Below are positions 1 to 6,056 of a stretch of DNA of 6,056 bases, one piece after another. The stretch lies in assembly GCA_944392285.1 (NCBI GenBank), contig CALXWF010000107.1:1-6056 (forward strand), in the 5' to 3' direction. Position numbers and translations under genes: made by a program. The stretch comes from an uncultured Alphaproteobacteria bacterium (GTDB lineage: Bacteria > Pseudomonadota > Alphaproteobacteria > RF32 > CAG-239). The notes below the pieces were generated by a model. The model was not told where the DNA came from and did no database searches. It worked only from the letters and a program-made list of their open reading frames with translations. Each line of letters opens with the position of its first letter. Positions within the stretch are counted from its first letter, which is position 1.

Positions 1-84
1 CAAACCTTACGGTTTGACCACGCTCGTTGGCGTGGAGCGGTGTTGTTCCAACACCTTGGCATTCAGCCCCGAGTAAACTCGGGG
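1..84 (+). other. Array of four consecutive perfect stem-loops, possible end of a structured RNA
   Basis: Four perfect inverted repeats follow one another with very short spacers. They are CAAACC/GGTTTG (1-6 with 11-16, loop TTAC), CCACGC/GCGTGG (18-23 with 30-35), GGTGTTG/CAACACC (39-45 with 49-55, loop TTC) and CCCCGAG/CTCGGGG (67-73 with 78-84). The last is followed by TTTTCT and should terminate plus-strand transcription. The first three are separated by only 1 and 3 nt, and 11 nt lie before the fourth. This is denser than expected by chance and looks like the 3' end of a structured non-coding RNA or a highly structured 3' UTR. I do not recognise an RNA family. The strand is inferred from the U-rich tail of the fourth stem, and the element may continue left of the window. 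Confidence 0.45.
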
Positions 85-90
85 TTTTCT
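67..90 (+). terminator. Rho-independent terminator
   Basis: A 7-bp perfect GC-rich stem CCCCGAG/CTCGGGG with the tetraloop TAAA is followed by TTTTCT. It would end a plus-strand transcript coming from left of the window. The U tract is short, and a second terminator follows about 20 nt later, so the two may act as a tandem. Confidence 0.7.
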
Positions 91-105
91 GTAAGGCAAC
101 TAATA

Positions 106-139
106 AAAATAAGAGCCCTCTTTTGAGGGCTTTTATTTT
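106..139. terminator. Strong rho-independent terminator, symmetric
   Basis: The inverted repeat has GCCCTC (115-120) pairing with GAGGGC (125-130) around a TTTT loop. Flanking A/T-rich bases extend the pairing to about 15 bp (106-120 with 125-139, one G-T pair). The right arm gives the T-rich tail for plus-strand transcripts and the left arm gives one for minus-strand transcripts, so it can act both ways. It backs up the terminator at 67-90. Confidence 0.8.
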
Positions 140-150
140 ATGATACAAAA

Positions 151-177
151 AAAATCCCTGCACGCGGCAGGGATTTT
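151..177. terminator. Bidirectional terminator of the S66 peptidase gene
   Basis: An 11-bp perfect stem AAAATCCCTGC/GCAGGGATTTT (151-161 with 167-177) has the loop ACGCG. On the minus strand it starts two bases after the stop codon of the peptidase gene and ends in a run of eight T residues, so it is that gene's terminator. It also has a T-rich tail for plus-strand readthrough. Confidence 0.85.
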
Positions 178-179
178 GT

Positions 180-1163
180 TTAGGCTTTTAATATCAGCTT
201 ACCATTTTCAATCTTAGCCGTGCCACCGACCGGAATAGTCAACAAAGGTGTGCTATGCCCAAAATCGACATTGGCCAAAATCGGCAAATTTTTAAGCTCT
301 TGCTTATTATTCAAGATAAACTCAAGCTCTTCACGGCTGACTTTAGACCCTTTTTGAAAACGTCCGATAACCAAACCTTTAACATTTACAAAATCAGGCT
401 GATACAAAAGCGCTTGCAACTGACGTTCAAATTCCAGCAAATTAGAGCCTTCGGTATCTTCCACAAACAAGATTGTGTCTTTTTCAAAAGCCGGACGATA
501 CTTTGTCCCGAGCAACAAAACAAAGGTGCTGAGGTTTCCGCCGACAATTTTGCCTTCGGCCGTTCCGTTATGCAGATTCCAATAACCTTCATTTTTAATA
601 AATTCGCGTTTTTCTTGATCCAAGAACCACAAATCATCGCTCCACTCGGCAGAAGGTTCAACCGCGTTTTCACCATCACCCAGAAGCATTTTCTTCATAT
701 TTTCCAAAGTATAATCACAGCCTTTTAACATACCGAGCGAACTAAAATGCGGGCCGGAATAAGTCTCTAAACCGGTCATGGCATAAATAGCATTCAACAA
801 AGCCGTAATATCTGAAAACCCGCAAAAAATCTTCGGGTTTGCCTTAATCAAATCATAATCCAAATACGGCAAAAGCTGGTTAGAATTTGTGCCGCCGATA
901 ATGGTAAAAATGGCCTTGACGTTTTTGTCACGAAAAGCCTCATGAATATCAGAAACCCTGTCGGCAATCGGAGAAGAACCGGTCATATCCCAGTTTTCGT
1001 CGGTTGTATTTTTACCAAATGTTACTTTCAGCCCCATATCGGCAAAACGTTTTGCAGCAATTTCTCTTGCATCTTGACCAATGATTTTAAGTCCTCTGGC
1101 CGGAGCAATCACTCTGATTTCATCACCCTTAACCAACTTTGCCGGAATAATTTTTTGCATCAT
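180..1163 (-). CDS. Peptidase S66 family protein (LD-carboxypeptidase / MccF-like serine peptidase)
   Basis: This 327-residue protein belongs to the S66 serine peptidases, which include LD-carboxypeptidase A (removes the terminal D-Ala from cytoplasmic murein tetrapeptides during recycling) and MccF (cleaves processed microcin C). The family's Ser-Glu-His triad is visible: Ser117 in the GFSD elbow, Glu235 in FVEDTE and His303 in FGHSTP. The IIGGTNSNQLLPYLDYD stretch (about 88-104) and the length are closer to the MccF-like branch than to the roughly 300-residue LdcA branch. No signal peptide or membrane segment is seen, so it is probably cytoplasmic. I chose the ATG at 1163 because AGGAG (1173-1169) lies 5 nt upstream. 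The frame stays open to 1277, but that extension lacks family similarity and covers the promoter. A second ATG at 1160 is possible. The gene is monocistronic and divergent from umuD. Family assignment is firm; murein recycling versus peptide detoxification cannot be decided from sequence. Confidence 0.9.
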   Translation of the reverse strand: MMQKIIPAKLVKGDEIRVIAPARGLKIIGQDAREIAAKRFADMGLKVTFGKNTTDENWDMTGSSPIADRVSDIHEAFRDKNVKAIFTIIGGTNSNQLLPYLDYDLIKANPKIFCGFSDITALLNAIYAMTGLETYSGPHFSSLGMLKGCDYTLENMKKMLLGDGENAVEPSAEWSDDLWFLDQEKREFIKNEGYWNLHNGTAEGKIVGGNLSTFVLLLGTKYRPAFEKDTILFVEDTEGSNLLEFERQLQALLYQPDFVNVKGLVIGRFQKGSKVSREELEFILNNKQELKNLPILANVDFGHSTPLLTIPVGGTAKIENGKLILKA

Positions 1164-1181
1164 TAAATCTCCTTTTGATAG

Positions 1182-1205
1182 TTTTGCATTTACTATAATG
1201 CAAAA
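1182..1205. promoter_or_regulatory. Perfect 9-bp dyad over the peptidase promoter, candidate operator
   Basis: TTTTGCATT (1182-1190) and AATGCAAAA (1197-1205) are perfect inverted repeats separated by TACTAT. The dyad overlaps the proposed -10 hexamer of the minus-strand peptidase promoter (1197-1192) and lies upstream of its ribosome-binding site. Size and symmetry fit a dimeric repressor site; it could instead form a hairpin in the leader. No regulator gene for it is seen in the window. Confidence 0.4.
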
Positions 1206-1220
1206 AAATTCTTTTGCTAA
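1192..1220 (-). promoter_or_regulatory. Probable sigma70-type promoter of the S66 peptidase gene
   Basis: Reading the minus strand, TTAGCA (1220-1215) and TATAGT (1197-1192) are spaced by 17 nt. They match the consensus hexamers at 4 of 6 and 5 of 6 positions. Transcription would start near 1185, about 20 nt before the ATG. The region is very A/T-rich, so chance matches are common. Confidence 0.45.
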
Positions 1221-1230
1221 GAAATTTTTG

Positions 1231-1261
1231 TTGCAAAAATCAAAAGCCATATTAATATAAG
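1231..1261 (+). promoter_or_regulatory. Probable promoter of the umuD-umuC operon
   Basis: TTGCAA (1231-1236) could be the -35 element. Two overlapping -10 choices follow: TAATAT (1253-1258, 16-nt spacer, 4 of 6) and TATAAG (1256-1261, 19-nt spacer, 5 of 6). Either places the start of transcription inside the LexA box, the usual geometry for SOS repression. The exact hexamers are uncertain; the close apposition to the operator is the stronger argument. Confidence 0.5.
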
Positions 1262-1275
1262 AACAAAACAAGAAC
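1261..1275 (+). promoter_or_regulatory. Alphaproteobacterial-type LexA (SOS) box
   Basis: The sequence GAAC-AAAACAA-GAAC is an exact direct repeat with a 7-nt spacer. It is the reverse complement of GTTC-N7-GTTC, the LexA operator known from alphaproteobacteria. It lies 16 nt before the umuD start codon and overlaps or directly follows the -10 region, so bound LexA should block transcription. The regulated genes are classical SOS genes, which independently supports the call. The divergent peptidase promoter is about 65 bp away and may not be affected. Confidence 0.85.
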
Positions 1276-1291
1276 ATTTTAGAGGAAAATC

Positions 1292-1645
1292 ATGTCTTTC
1301 GGCTCACCCGCAGTTGATTATATTGAAGAAAATCTTGACCTTAACCGCTTTTTGATACGCCACTCCGTTGCCACCTATTTTATGAAGATGAGCGGAGATG
1401 CCATGCAAAAAGCCGGCATTTTTTCCGGCGATATTTTAGTCGTTGACCGCGCCCTTTCTCCCAAGACCGATTCGATTATCATCGCCGAGCTTAATAATGA
1501 GCTTCTCATTCGCCGTCTGAAATATTACAAAGGCCAAACTTGGCTCAAAGCCGAGAATGACTATCTGCCGCCCCAAAGAATAACCAATGCGGATAACTTC
1601 AGCATTTGGGGCGTCGTAACCTCAGTTGTCCGTAAGCTGAATTAA
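1292..1645 (+). CDS. umuD: UmuD'-like subunit of DNA polymerase V, tail-less and lacking the catalytic dyad
   Basis: The 117 residues align without gaps to the core of E. coli UmuD from about residue 26 on: GSPAVDYIEENLDLN, ATYFMKMSGDAM, GDILVVDRAL and WGVVTSVVRKLN. UmuD is cleaved after Cys24 by RecA-stimulated self-proteolysis, and the product UmuD' pairs with UmuC. Here the N-terminal 24 residues and the Cys-Gly site are absent. An in-frame TAG at 1280-1282, just before the AGAGGA ribosome-binding site (1281-1286), rules out a longer start. The nucleophile Ser60 of E. coli corresponds to Ala37 (SGDAM; codon GCC) and Lys97 to Arg74 (LLIRRL). The protein should therefore be unable to cleave itself and act directly as a UmuD' dimer. 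The next gene, umuC, starts 2 nt after the stop. The family call is firm; constitutive UmuD' function is an inference. A decaying copy is unlikely because the frame and core are intact. Confidence 0.92.
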   Translation: MSFGSPAVDYIEENLDLNRFLIRHSVATYFMKMSGDAMQKAGIFSGDILVVDRALSPKTDSIIIAELNNELLIRRLKYYKGQTWLKAENDYLPPQRITNADNFSIWGVVTSVVRKLN

Positions 1646-1647
1646 TC

Positions 1648-2895
1648 ATGTTTATGCTGGTTGACTGTGATAATTTTTTTGTATCTTGCGAGCGCATTTT
1701 TCAACCTTTTTTGAAAAATCGCCCGGTCGTTGTGCTGTCAAACAATGACGGCTGCGTCGTCGCCCGCTCTTATGAGGCTAAAGCGCTCAATATTCCAATG
1801 TGTTGTCCTTTTTTTAAGATAGAAAAATTATTCAAATCACAAAACGGCATCGCCCTTTCTTCCAATTATGAGCTTTATGCTGACATTTCCAAACGTGTCA
1901 TGTCATTTTTGCAATATCATTTTCAACATATTGAGGTTTATTCGATAGACGAGGCCTTCATCCGCTTACCGGACAACCAAAATTTTGCAGAAACGGCGGC
2001 TTTTGTTCGCAACGAAATCTTACGTCAAATCGGCATTTCGGTTTCCATCGGCATAGCCAAAAGCAAAACACTTGCAAAGATTGCCGGTACCATGGCCAAA
2101 AGAAAACCCGCCGACAAATGGCAGATTTTAACCGATTCTGCCGCCATTGACCACAGGCTTTCGGAGCTTAAAGCCATAGATGTTTGGGGCGTTGGCAAAC
2201 GTTGTGCCGACAGGCTTAATTTTTTGGGTATCTTTACGGCATTAGAGCTGAAAAACGCCCCCTTAAAGATGCTGCGCGGCAATTTCGGCCTGCCGATGGA
2301 AAAGACAGCCTTAGAGCTCAACGGCACCCCTTGCCTTACATTAGAACATGACGAAGCGCAGCAAACCATCATCACCTCTCGCAGCTTTGAATATGAAATC
2401 AAAGACCTTGAAAGGCTCAAACAAATCATTGCCGAGTTTACCGACCAAGCCTGCCTGCGACTGCGCCAACAAAATGCTTCGGCAGGCGGAATTATTACCA
2501 TGCTTCAAACCAACCGTTTTCATCATGACGCCCCACAATATAACAACCAAATTTTAATAAATCTGCCCCACCCTTCAAACTACACGGCTGCTTTTATTAC
2601 GGCTGCCCACAAAGGGCTGGAACAAATCTTTCGACCGCAATATGCCTATAAACGCGCCGGCATAATGTTGGTAGACATCAACAACCGCAACAATTTGCCG
2701 AATTTTTTTGATTCTCCAGACACGGTTGAAAAAGAACAAAAACTCATGTCGGCAGTAGACGAGCTGAATCGCAAACTCGGCAAAAAAACATTGTTTTTTG
2801 CCGCTCAGGCCGCCGGTGTCAAACATTACATCAAAAGACAATTCCGCTCCCAAAGCTTTACCACTTCTTGGGATGATTTACCTTTGGTAAAATAA
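1648..2895 (+). CDS. umuC: DNA polymerase V catalytic subunit UmuC (Y-family translesion polymerase)
   Basis: This 415-residue Y-family polymerase (E. coli UmuC has 422) copies past lesions with UmuD'. The metal-binding carboxylates are present: Asp6 near the start (MFMLVDCDNFF) and Asp101-Glu102 in YSIDEAF. The steric-gate position, Tyr11 in E. coli, is Phe11. Other hallmarks are VVVLSNNDGCVVAR (27-40), SSNYELYAD (71-79), the helix-hairpin-helix thumb (IDVWGVGKRCADRL, 177-190), a little-finger domain (about 240-350) and the UmuC-type C-terminal domain (about 360-413, ending FTTSWDDLP). The beta-clamp motif, QLNLF in E. coli, reads LPNFF (350-354) and lacks the usual Gln. The start matches E. 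coli UmuC. No strong ribosome-binding site precedes it, so translation is probably coupled to umuD, 2 nt upstream. It should be controlled by the LexA box at 1261-1275. Confidence 0.95.
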   Translation: MFMLVDCDNFFVSCERIFQPFLKNRPVVVLSNNDGCVVARSYEAKALNIPMCCPFFKIEKLFKSQNGIALSSNYELYADISKRVMSFLQYHFQHIEVYSIDEAFIRLPDNQNFAETAAFVRNEILRQIGISVSIGIAKSKTLAKIAGTMAKRKPADKWQILTDSAAIDHRLSELKAIDVWGVGKRCADRLNFLGIFTALELKNAPLKMLRGNFGLPMEKTALELNGTPCLTLEHDEAQQTIITSRSFEYEIKDLERLKQIIAEFTDQACLRLRQQNASAGGIITMLQTNRFHHDAPQYNNQILINLPHPSNYTAAFITAAHKGLEQIFRPQYAYKRAGIMLVDINNRNNLPNFFDSPDTVEKEQKLMSAVDELNRKLGKKTLFFAAQAAGVKHYIKRQFRSQSFTTSWDDLPLVK

Positions 2896-2966
2896 ACTCC
2901 CACTGGCTCCCCCGGCTCAAAGGCTCCACACCCCTAACGACAGATAGTGTTGCGTCCGAACCATAA

Positions 2967-2992
2967 AAAAAGCTGCCGATTGGCAGCTTTTT
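2967..2992. terminator. Bidirectional terminator between umuC and the convergent operon
   Basis: An 11-bp perfect stem AAAAAGCTGCC/GGCAGCTTTTT (2967-2977 with 2982-2992) has a GATT loop, with T runs on both strands. It ends the plus-strand umuD-umuC transcript about 70 nt after the umuC stop. On the minus strand it lies 5 nt after the stop of the rubredoxin fusion gene and ends that operon. Confidence 0.88.
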
Positions 2993-2997
2993 GAATT

Positions 2998-3675
2998 TTA
3001 GGCATCTTGTTGTTCAAACATATCTTTACCCACACCGCACAAGGGGCAAACATAATCATCGGGCAATTCCTCAAAAGGAACCTCACCGTCATAAACATAA
3101 CCGCAAACCGTGCAAACCCATTTTTTCTTTGTCTCAGCCATTTTTATATCCTTTCCTGAAGCTTGAGTGTTTTTCTTAAATTCTTCAAAACTTTTCATCA
3201 CATCTGTTTTAAAAGAGCTGCGATAATCAAAATACGTCAAAGGCTCTCCGCCCGTGGTTTTGGAACACCCCGTAACCTCGGCGGTAAACAACGTATTACT
3301 ATCATATATAATCTTTTGCAAAACTTTGCAATGAAGTTCGGCAATATTTTCAGATAAAAAAGGCAAGCCGTTACATAATTTATAATCAACATTATTCCAT
3401 TTATCGACAGTCCGACTGCTCTGAAAACCAAAATTTGCCACCACAAAAGGATCAACCGTCTTCCCCATAACCGAAAGTGAAAACGCGCCGCTTTGTTCAA
3501 TACATTCTTTGGTATAACTGTTATTATTGCAAGACAATGCAATTACCAAAGGTTTATTGGCCACTTGCATCACGGCATCAACCGTGCTGCCGACCAAACG
3601 CCCCTTGGCATCAACGGCGCCCAAAATATATAAACCGTGGGTCAGACTATAAAGTGCATCTGCATCTATTGGCAT
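2998..3675 (-). CDS. Flavin reductase-like domain fused to rubredoxin (high-molecular-weight rubredoxin type)
   Basis: The 225-residue protein joins an FMN-binding split-barrel flavin reductase-like domain (about 5-155) through a Lys-rich linker to a C-terminal rubredoxin (about 184-220). The domain order is that of the high-molecular-weight rubredoxin (Hrb) of anaerobes such as Moorella, which passes electrons from NAD(P)H through FMN and the iron centre, for example to flavodiiron proteins that reduce oxygen or NO. The iron ligands are Cys188 and Cys191 (CTVCGYVYDG) and Cys210 and Cys213 (CPLCG). The rubredoxin is short: only 18 residues separate the two CxxC pairs, so the GDP-G-PGT loop of classical rubredoxins is missing. 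AGGAG (3687-3683) lies 7 nt before the chosen ATG. The gene is last in the minus-strand operon, 27 nt after slyX. No signal peptide is seen, so it is cytoplasmic. The electron partner is unknown; none is in the window. Confidence 0.9.
   Translation of the reverse strand: MPIDADALYSLTHGLYILGAVDAKGRLVGSTVDAVMQVANKPLVIALSCNNNSYTKECIEQSGAFSLSVMGKTVDPFVVANFGFQSSRTVDKWNNVDYKLCNGLPFLSENIAELHCKVLQKIIYDSNTLFTAEVTGCSKTTGGEPLTYFDYRSSFKTDVMKSFEEFKKNTQASGKDIKMAETKKKWVCTVCGYVYDGEVPFEELPDDYVCPLCGVGKDMFEQQDA
3139..3157 (-). promoter_or_regulatory. Internal ribosome-binding site and ATG inside the fusion gene, at the rubredoxin boundary
   Basis: Within the fusion gene the minus strand reads AGGAAAGGA (3157-3149), then 7 nt, then ATG (3141-3139), which is in-frame codon 179. 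Translation from here would give a 47-residue free rubredoxin beginning MAETKKKWVCTVCGY, much like ordinary rubredoxin N-termini. It is either a working internal start or a relic of the two genes that fused. The linker codons before it are Lys/Gly/Ser-rich, so a chance purine-rich stretch cannot be excluded. Confidence 0.45.
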
Positions 3676-3702
3676 GACATATCTCCTAAAATTTTATCCG
3701 AC

Positions 3703-3909
3703 TTAATAATGCGGCGGCGGTGTTTCCTCGCTCAAAGGTTTCACCTCGCTGGCCTGCAAGTTTTCAAGCAAATAACGATTTTGCTTCATCAAGAGCTCCA
3801 AACGGCGTCCTTGCTCAATCACCACCGCATTTAACTCTTCCAACATTTTTTCTTGAGAGGCCAAAGCTGTTTCAATATCAATAAATCTTGCCTCATAATC
3901 TTCCGTCAT
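3703..3909 (-). CDS. slyX: SlyX family protein
   Basis: The 68-residue protein matches the SlyX family (72 residues in E. coli) over its full length. It has an acidic start, a single predicted coiled coil (about 6-53, with EARFIDIETALASQEKMLEELN) and the diagnostic C-terminus ETPPPHY. SlyX is a small coiled-coil protein of proteobacteria with no established molecular role; its name comes from lying next to slyD in E. coli, and no slyD is seen here. GGGAGG (3921-3916) lies 6 nt before the ATG and overlaps the end of the ibrB-like gene, whose stop codon is 1 nt upstream of the start, so the two are surely cotranscribed. Its presence supports a proteobacterial host. Whether it works with its neighbours is unknown. 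Confidence 0.9.
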   Translation of the reverse strand: MTEDYEARFIDIETALASQEKMLEELNAVVIEQGRRLELLMKQNRYLLENLQASEVKPLSEETPPPHY

Positions 3910-3910
3910 T

Positions 3911-4423
3911 TTAAGCCTCCCAGCTTTTAGAAAATTCTTCGTTTTTAAACAATGATGCCAACCCCGTAATCTGTTTTAAGCGGAGCAATTCATCGGCCGA
4001 CATACCGATATTACGGCAAATCCAAGCATCACTTTTTCCCATTTCCGAAAGCTCGGCAATAATATTGCTCATCAAATCCAAACTATGGCTGCCGCGCGCA
4101 CGGTTATGCCGAATGGTAGAAGCCATTCTTTCTCCCAGTTCTTTATTAATAACCACCACCGGCATCCGTCCTTTCTCACGCTTAAAAATTCGCTCACTGG
4201 TTTTCATCACCGTATAACGATGAAAACCATCCACTACGATATATTCATCATTATCTTTATCATAATAGCACACTATCGGCTGCGTATATCCGTCTTCCCA
4301 AATAGAAAGCTCCAACAATTTCATCTCCGGAGGCGCCACTTTGTTGGGATTATAATCATTTGCCTTAATTTTTTCAAGCGGAACACTCAGAACATTATAA
4401 ACCGGACTTTTAAAACTTTCCAT
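3911..4423 (-). CDS. ibrB: IbrB-like protein with ParB/sulfiredoxin-fold domain
   Basis: The 170-residue protein has an N-terminal ParB/Srx-fold domain (about 10-98): VPLEKIKANDYNPNKV, LELSIWEDGYTQPIV and the signature VVDGFHRYTV (63-72). A helical C-terminal part follows with RHNRARGSH (105-113) and a helix-turn-helix-like stretch (WICRNIGMSADELLRLK, 134-150). It is much shorter than chromosome-partitioning ParB and lacks ParB's GERRxRA box. In sulfiredoxin the matching motif is GGCHR with a catalytic Cys; here that Cys is Phe67. The partner upstream encodes a PAPS-reductase-family protein, the same pairing as E. coli IbrA-IbrB, needed for expression of eib surface proteins. TAGGAG, overlapping the ibrA stop codon, lies 7 nt before the ATG. 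It is probably a nucleotide- or DNA-binding partner of IbrA. The domain call is firm; the Ibr name rests on domain and pairing. Confidence 0.85.
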   Translation of the reverse strand: MESFKSPVYNVLSVPLEKIKANDYNPNKVAPPEMKLLELSIWEDGYTQPIVCYYDKDNDEYIVVDGFHRYTVMKTSERIFKREKGRMPVVVINKELGERMASTIRHNRARGSHSLDLMSNIIAELSEMGKSDAWICRNIGMSADELLRLKQITGLASLFKNEEFSKSWEA

Positions 4424-4433
4424 GCCGAAGCTC

Positions 4434-5735
4434 CTACAAATTTTTATATTTTTCCATTAGCTTTCGCTGATATTGTAACTGTTTTTGTGTTTGTGTAAAT
4501 CCCATATATTTACACAGGTGATCATTTTTCAAAATACAAATTGCCATTCTCTTCCAAGACGGAATATCAATGGTTGATTTTATATCATCTGTGTCATCGG
4601 GGGTTCCCAAAAAACGAATTTGCTCTTTTCCGGGGCTATATTTACTCGGACCGTTATGTTTTATATTATAATGGCAAGCCTCCAACTCTTTGAGCCCCTC
4701 CTCACACACGACACCGCCGCGCCGCCACCAAAATTTGATGGAAGTCTTAAATTTTTTAATATAATTATCACGAATATCCTGAGGCAAAGTTGCCAACAAA
4801 AATTTAACATAACTGCGCCAGGTATGCCCTTTAGGAAGCGTAATTTTTCTAACTCCCAAAGCACGTGTTGACCCATAAAGCGCCGCAAAATTAGCCCCTT
4901 GCACGCGTCCGACCACTTTTGCCCAAGTATCAGGTTCCAACACCCGATAAAGATTCAAACTTTCTTTGGCGCTTTCATGATACGGACTTGCCACCCGCAT
5001 CTGATTAATGGATAAACCGGCTTTATAATACAAATCATAAATCCGATTATAATCAAAATTTCTTTTTCCGTTGGCAATCCACACATCTTTAGTAGTCCAA
5101 TCATAAAGCGGATAAGCATTATATAAATTATCATCAATTTTGGTTGTCCACTTATGACCTTGCAAAATATCTTTGCGCGCATTGGCATAAGCCCGATACC
5201 TGTTCAAAGATTCATCTGCTCTCAACCCAAGCAAACAAATCGTATTGCCTTTATGCTCTCTGGCATACCAACGCCCAAAGGCCTCATAAAGTTCTTCTTG
5301 AGGCATTTTAAGTTTGTAAAAATCAAACGGATTATTTTGCAAATTAATCACATAAGGCATTTTCGGCATCGGTCTGACCCAAGCCTCTTTCATTTCCTCA
5401 TCCCACGGATACCAATACATCTGAAAATTGCTCACCGCGCAACGAGACCCCATCGGCAAACACACCCAATAAGGCTCAATATCCTTCAAATTATTCTCAA
5501 ACATGCGGGCCACATAGTCAGATGTCAACTGATATTGCGCCTCAAAATCTTGATGAAACACGCCTATTTTACGTTTGATTTTATGGCGCCGTTTATAATC
5601 CAACACCAAATTCAGCAACAAACCGCTGTCCTTACCGCCCGAAAAAGAAACATAGATATTTTCAAAATTATCAAAAATAAATTCTAGTCTTTCTTGCAGG
5701 GCTTCATAAACATTTTTATCCAAATATTTTTTCAT
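4434..5735 (-). CDS. ibrA: IbrA-like phosphoadenosine phosphosulfate (PAPS) reductase-family protein
   Basis: The 433-residue protein is an ATP-pyrophosphatase-fold member of the PAPS reductase family with an added C-terminal domain (about 300-433, the DUF3440 type found in IbrA). The PP-loop SFSGGKDSG (30-38) binds nucleotide phosphates. Further family marks are GLRADESLNRYRA (170-182) and PLYDWTTKDVWIA (209-221). The stretch VCLPMGSRCAVSNFQMYWYPWDEE (91-114) is typical of IbrA-like proteins. The ECGIH-type catalytic Cys motif of true CysH reductases is not present at the C-terminus, so sulfate assimilation is unlikely. In E. coli IbrA acts with IbrB to allow eib expression by an unknown mechanism. 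The ATG overlaps the stop of the preceding gene (ATGA), indicating translational coupling, and the ibrB-like gene starts 10 nt after the stop. A role in transferring or activating a sulfur or nucleotide group remains open. Confidence 0.88.
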   Translation of the reverse strand: MKKYLDKNVYEALQERLEFIFDNFENIYVSFSGGKDSGLLLNLVLDYKRRHKIKRKIGVFHQDFEAQYQLTSDYVARMFENNLKDIEPYWVCLPMGSRCAVSNFQMYWYPWDEEMKEAWVRPMPKMPYVINLQNNPFDFYKLKMPQEELYEAFGRWYAREHKGNTICLLGLRADESLNRYRAYANARKDILQGHKWTTKIDDNLYNAYPLYDWTTKDVWIANGKRNFDYNRIYDLYYKAGLSINQMRVASPYHESAKESLNLYRVLEPDTWAKVVGRVQGANFAALYGSTRALGVRKITLPKGHTWRSYVKFLLATLPQDIRDNYIKKFKTSIKFWWRRGGVVCEEGLKELEACHYNIKHNGPSKYSPGKEQIRFLGTPDDTDDIKSTIDIPSWKRMAICILKNDHLCKYMGFTQTQKQLQYQRKLMEKYKNL

Positions 5736-6056
5736 AATTGAGCTACTTTATTTTTATGTATCATTTTGCTCACTTGTGCGAGCAAGCCTCTCTTTTCCTT
5801 TTGCTTTTCTCTGATTAAGTTATCCAATCCGGTATTTAACCAAAAATTATGCACGTTTACTTCAAGCAGTTTTTCATCGGCAACAACCTCTCCCAAACTT
5901 TGCAATTTTTTCTTATAATCAAAAGTTTGCGTATAAAACACCACATGATTGCATTTTTCCAAGCACATTCCCATAAAACTGACACCATAAGTACAAACCA
6001 TAAAATCCGCCTGCGTTAAAAATCTTTTGATAATCTTTTTTTTATCTGCTTTTGCC
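5732..6056 (-). CDS. C-terminal part of an unidentified protein, possibly glycosyltransferase/PseG-like
   Basis: The frame is open to the window edge, so only the last 107 residues are visible; the true start lies beyond 6056. An ATG at 6001 is inside the conserved part and is unlikely to be the start. The segment QADFMVCTYGVSFMGMCLEK, followed by CNHVVFYTQTFDYKKKLQSLGEVV, has the pattern of the donor-binding half of GT-B folds such as GT28 enzymes and the PseG sugar-nucleotide hydrolase: an unassigned residue (AD..), a Gly-rich turn, a helix, a hydrophobic strand, then a helix ending in Leu-Gly. The tail (about 80-107) is Lys-rich and probably helical. The stop codon overlaps the ibrA start by four bases, so it leads or belongs to the same operon. 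The function is a weak inference; I do not recognise the protein. Confidence 0.6.
   Translation of the reverse strand, partial: AKADKKKIIKRFLTQADFMVCTYGVSFMGMCLEKCNHVVFYTQTFDYKKKLQSLGEVVADEKLLEVNVHNFWLNTGLDNLIREKQKEKRGLLAQVSKMIHKNKVAQL

Overview
The window looks like a piece of an alphaproteobacterial chromosome, probably from a lineage that lives with little oxygen. The clearest lineage marker is the operator in front of the umuD-umuC pair, GAAC-N7-GAAC. This is the reverse complement of the alphaproteobacterial LexA box GTTC-N7-GTTC and not the CTG-N10-CAG box of gammaproteobacteria. A SlyX homologue fits Proteobacteria. A flavin reductase-rubredoxin fusion, a type known mainly from anaerobes, suggests low-oxygen life. 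There is no sign of IS elements, CRISPR arrays, rRNA or tRNA.

Layout. Positions 1-177 are non-coding as far as can be seen. They hold four consecutive perfect stem-loops (1-84), the last of which is a terminator, then a second terminator (106-139) and a third, bidirectional one (151-177). A minus-strand S66 peptidase of the LD-carboxypeptidase/MccF type follows (180-1163). A 128-bp divergent intergenic region carries its promoter with a 9-bp dyad, plus the LexA-controlled promoter of umuD-umuC. The plus-strand umuD-like (1292-1645) and umuC (1648-2895) genes encode a DNA polymerase V. A bidirectional terminator (2967-2992) separates them from a convergent minus-strand operon. Read 5' to 3' (right to left) that operon is: the end of an unidentified, possibly glycosyltransferase/PseG-like gene (cut by the window edge), ibrA-like PAPS-reductase-family gene, ibrB-like ParB/sulfiredoxin-fold gene, slyX, and the flavin reductase-rubredoxin fusion. 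Gaps in the operon are -4, 10, 1 and 27 nt, so cotranscription is likely.

How the genes work together. UmuD-UmuC would form an SOS-induced translesion polymerase. The UmuD-like protein lacks the N-terminal tail with its cleavage site, and both residues of the Ser/Lys catalytic dyad are replaced (Ala37, Arg74). It looks like a gene-encoded UmuD' that needs no RecA-stimulated self-cleavage, leaving the LexA box as the main visible control. IbrA and IbrB form a conserved pair linked in E. coli to expression of eib immunoglobulin-binding surface proteins, but their biochemical activity is not established. Here the pair is translationally coupled to an upstream gene that may act in sugar metabolism and sits with a redox protein downstream.

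Most notable observations: the tail-less, dyad-less UmuD; the IbrA-IbrB operon; an internal ribosome-binding site and start codon inside the rubredoxin fusion that could yield free rubredoxin; and the tandem hairpins at the left edge.
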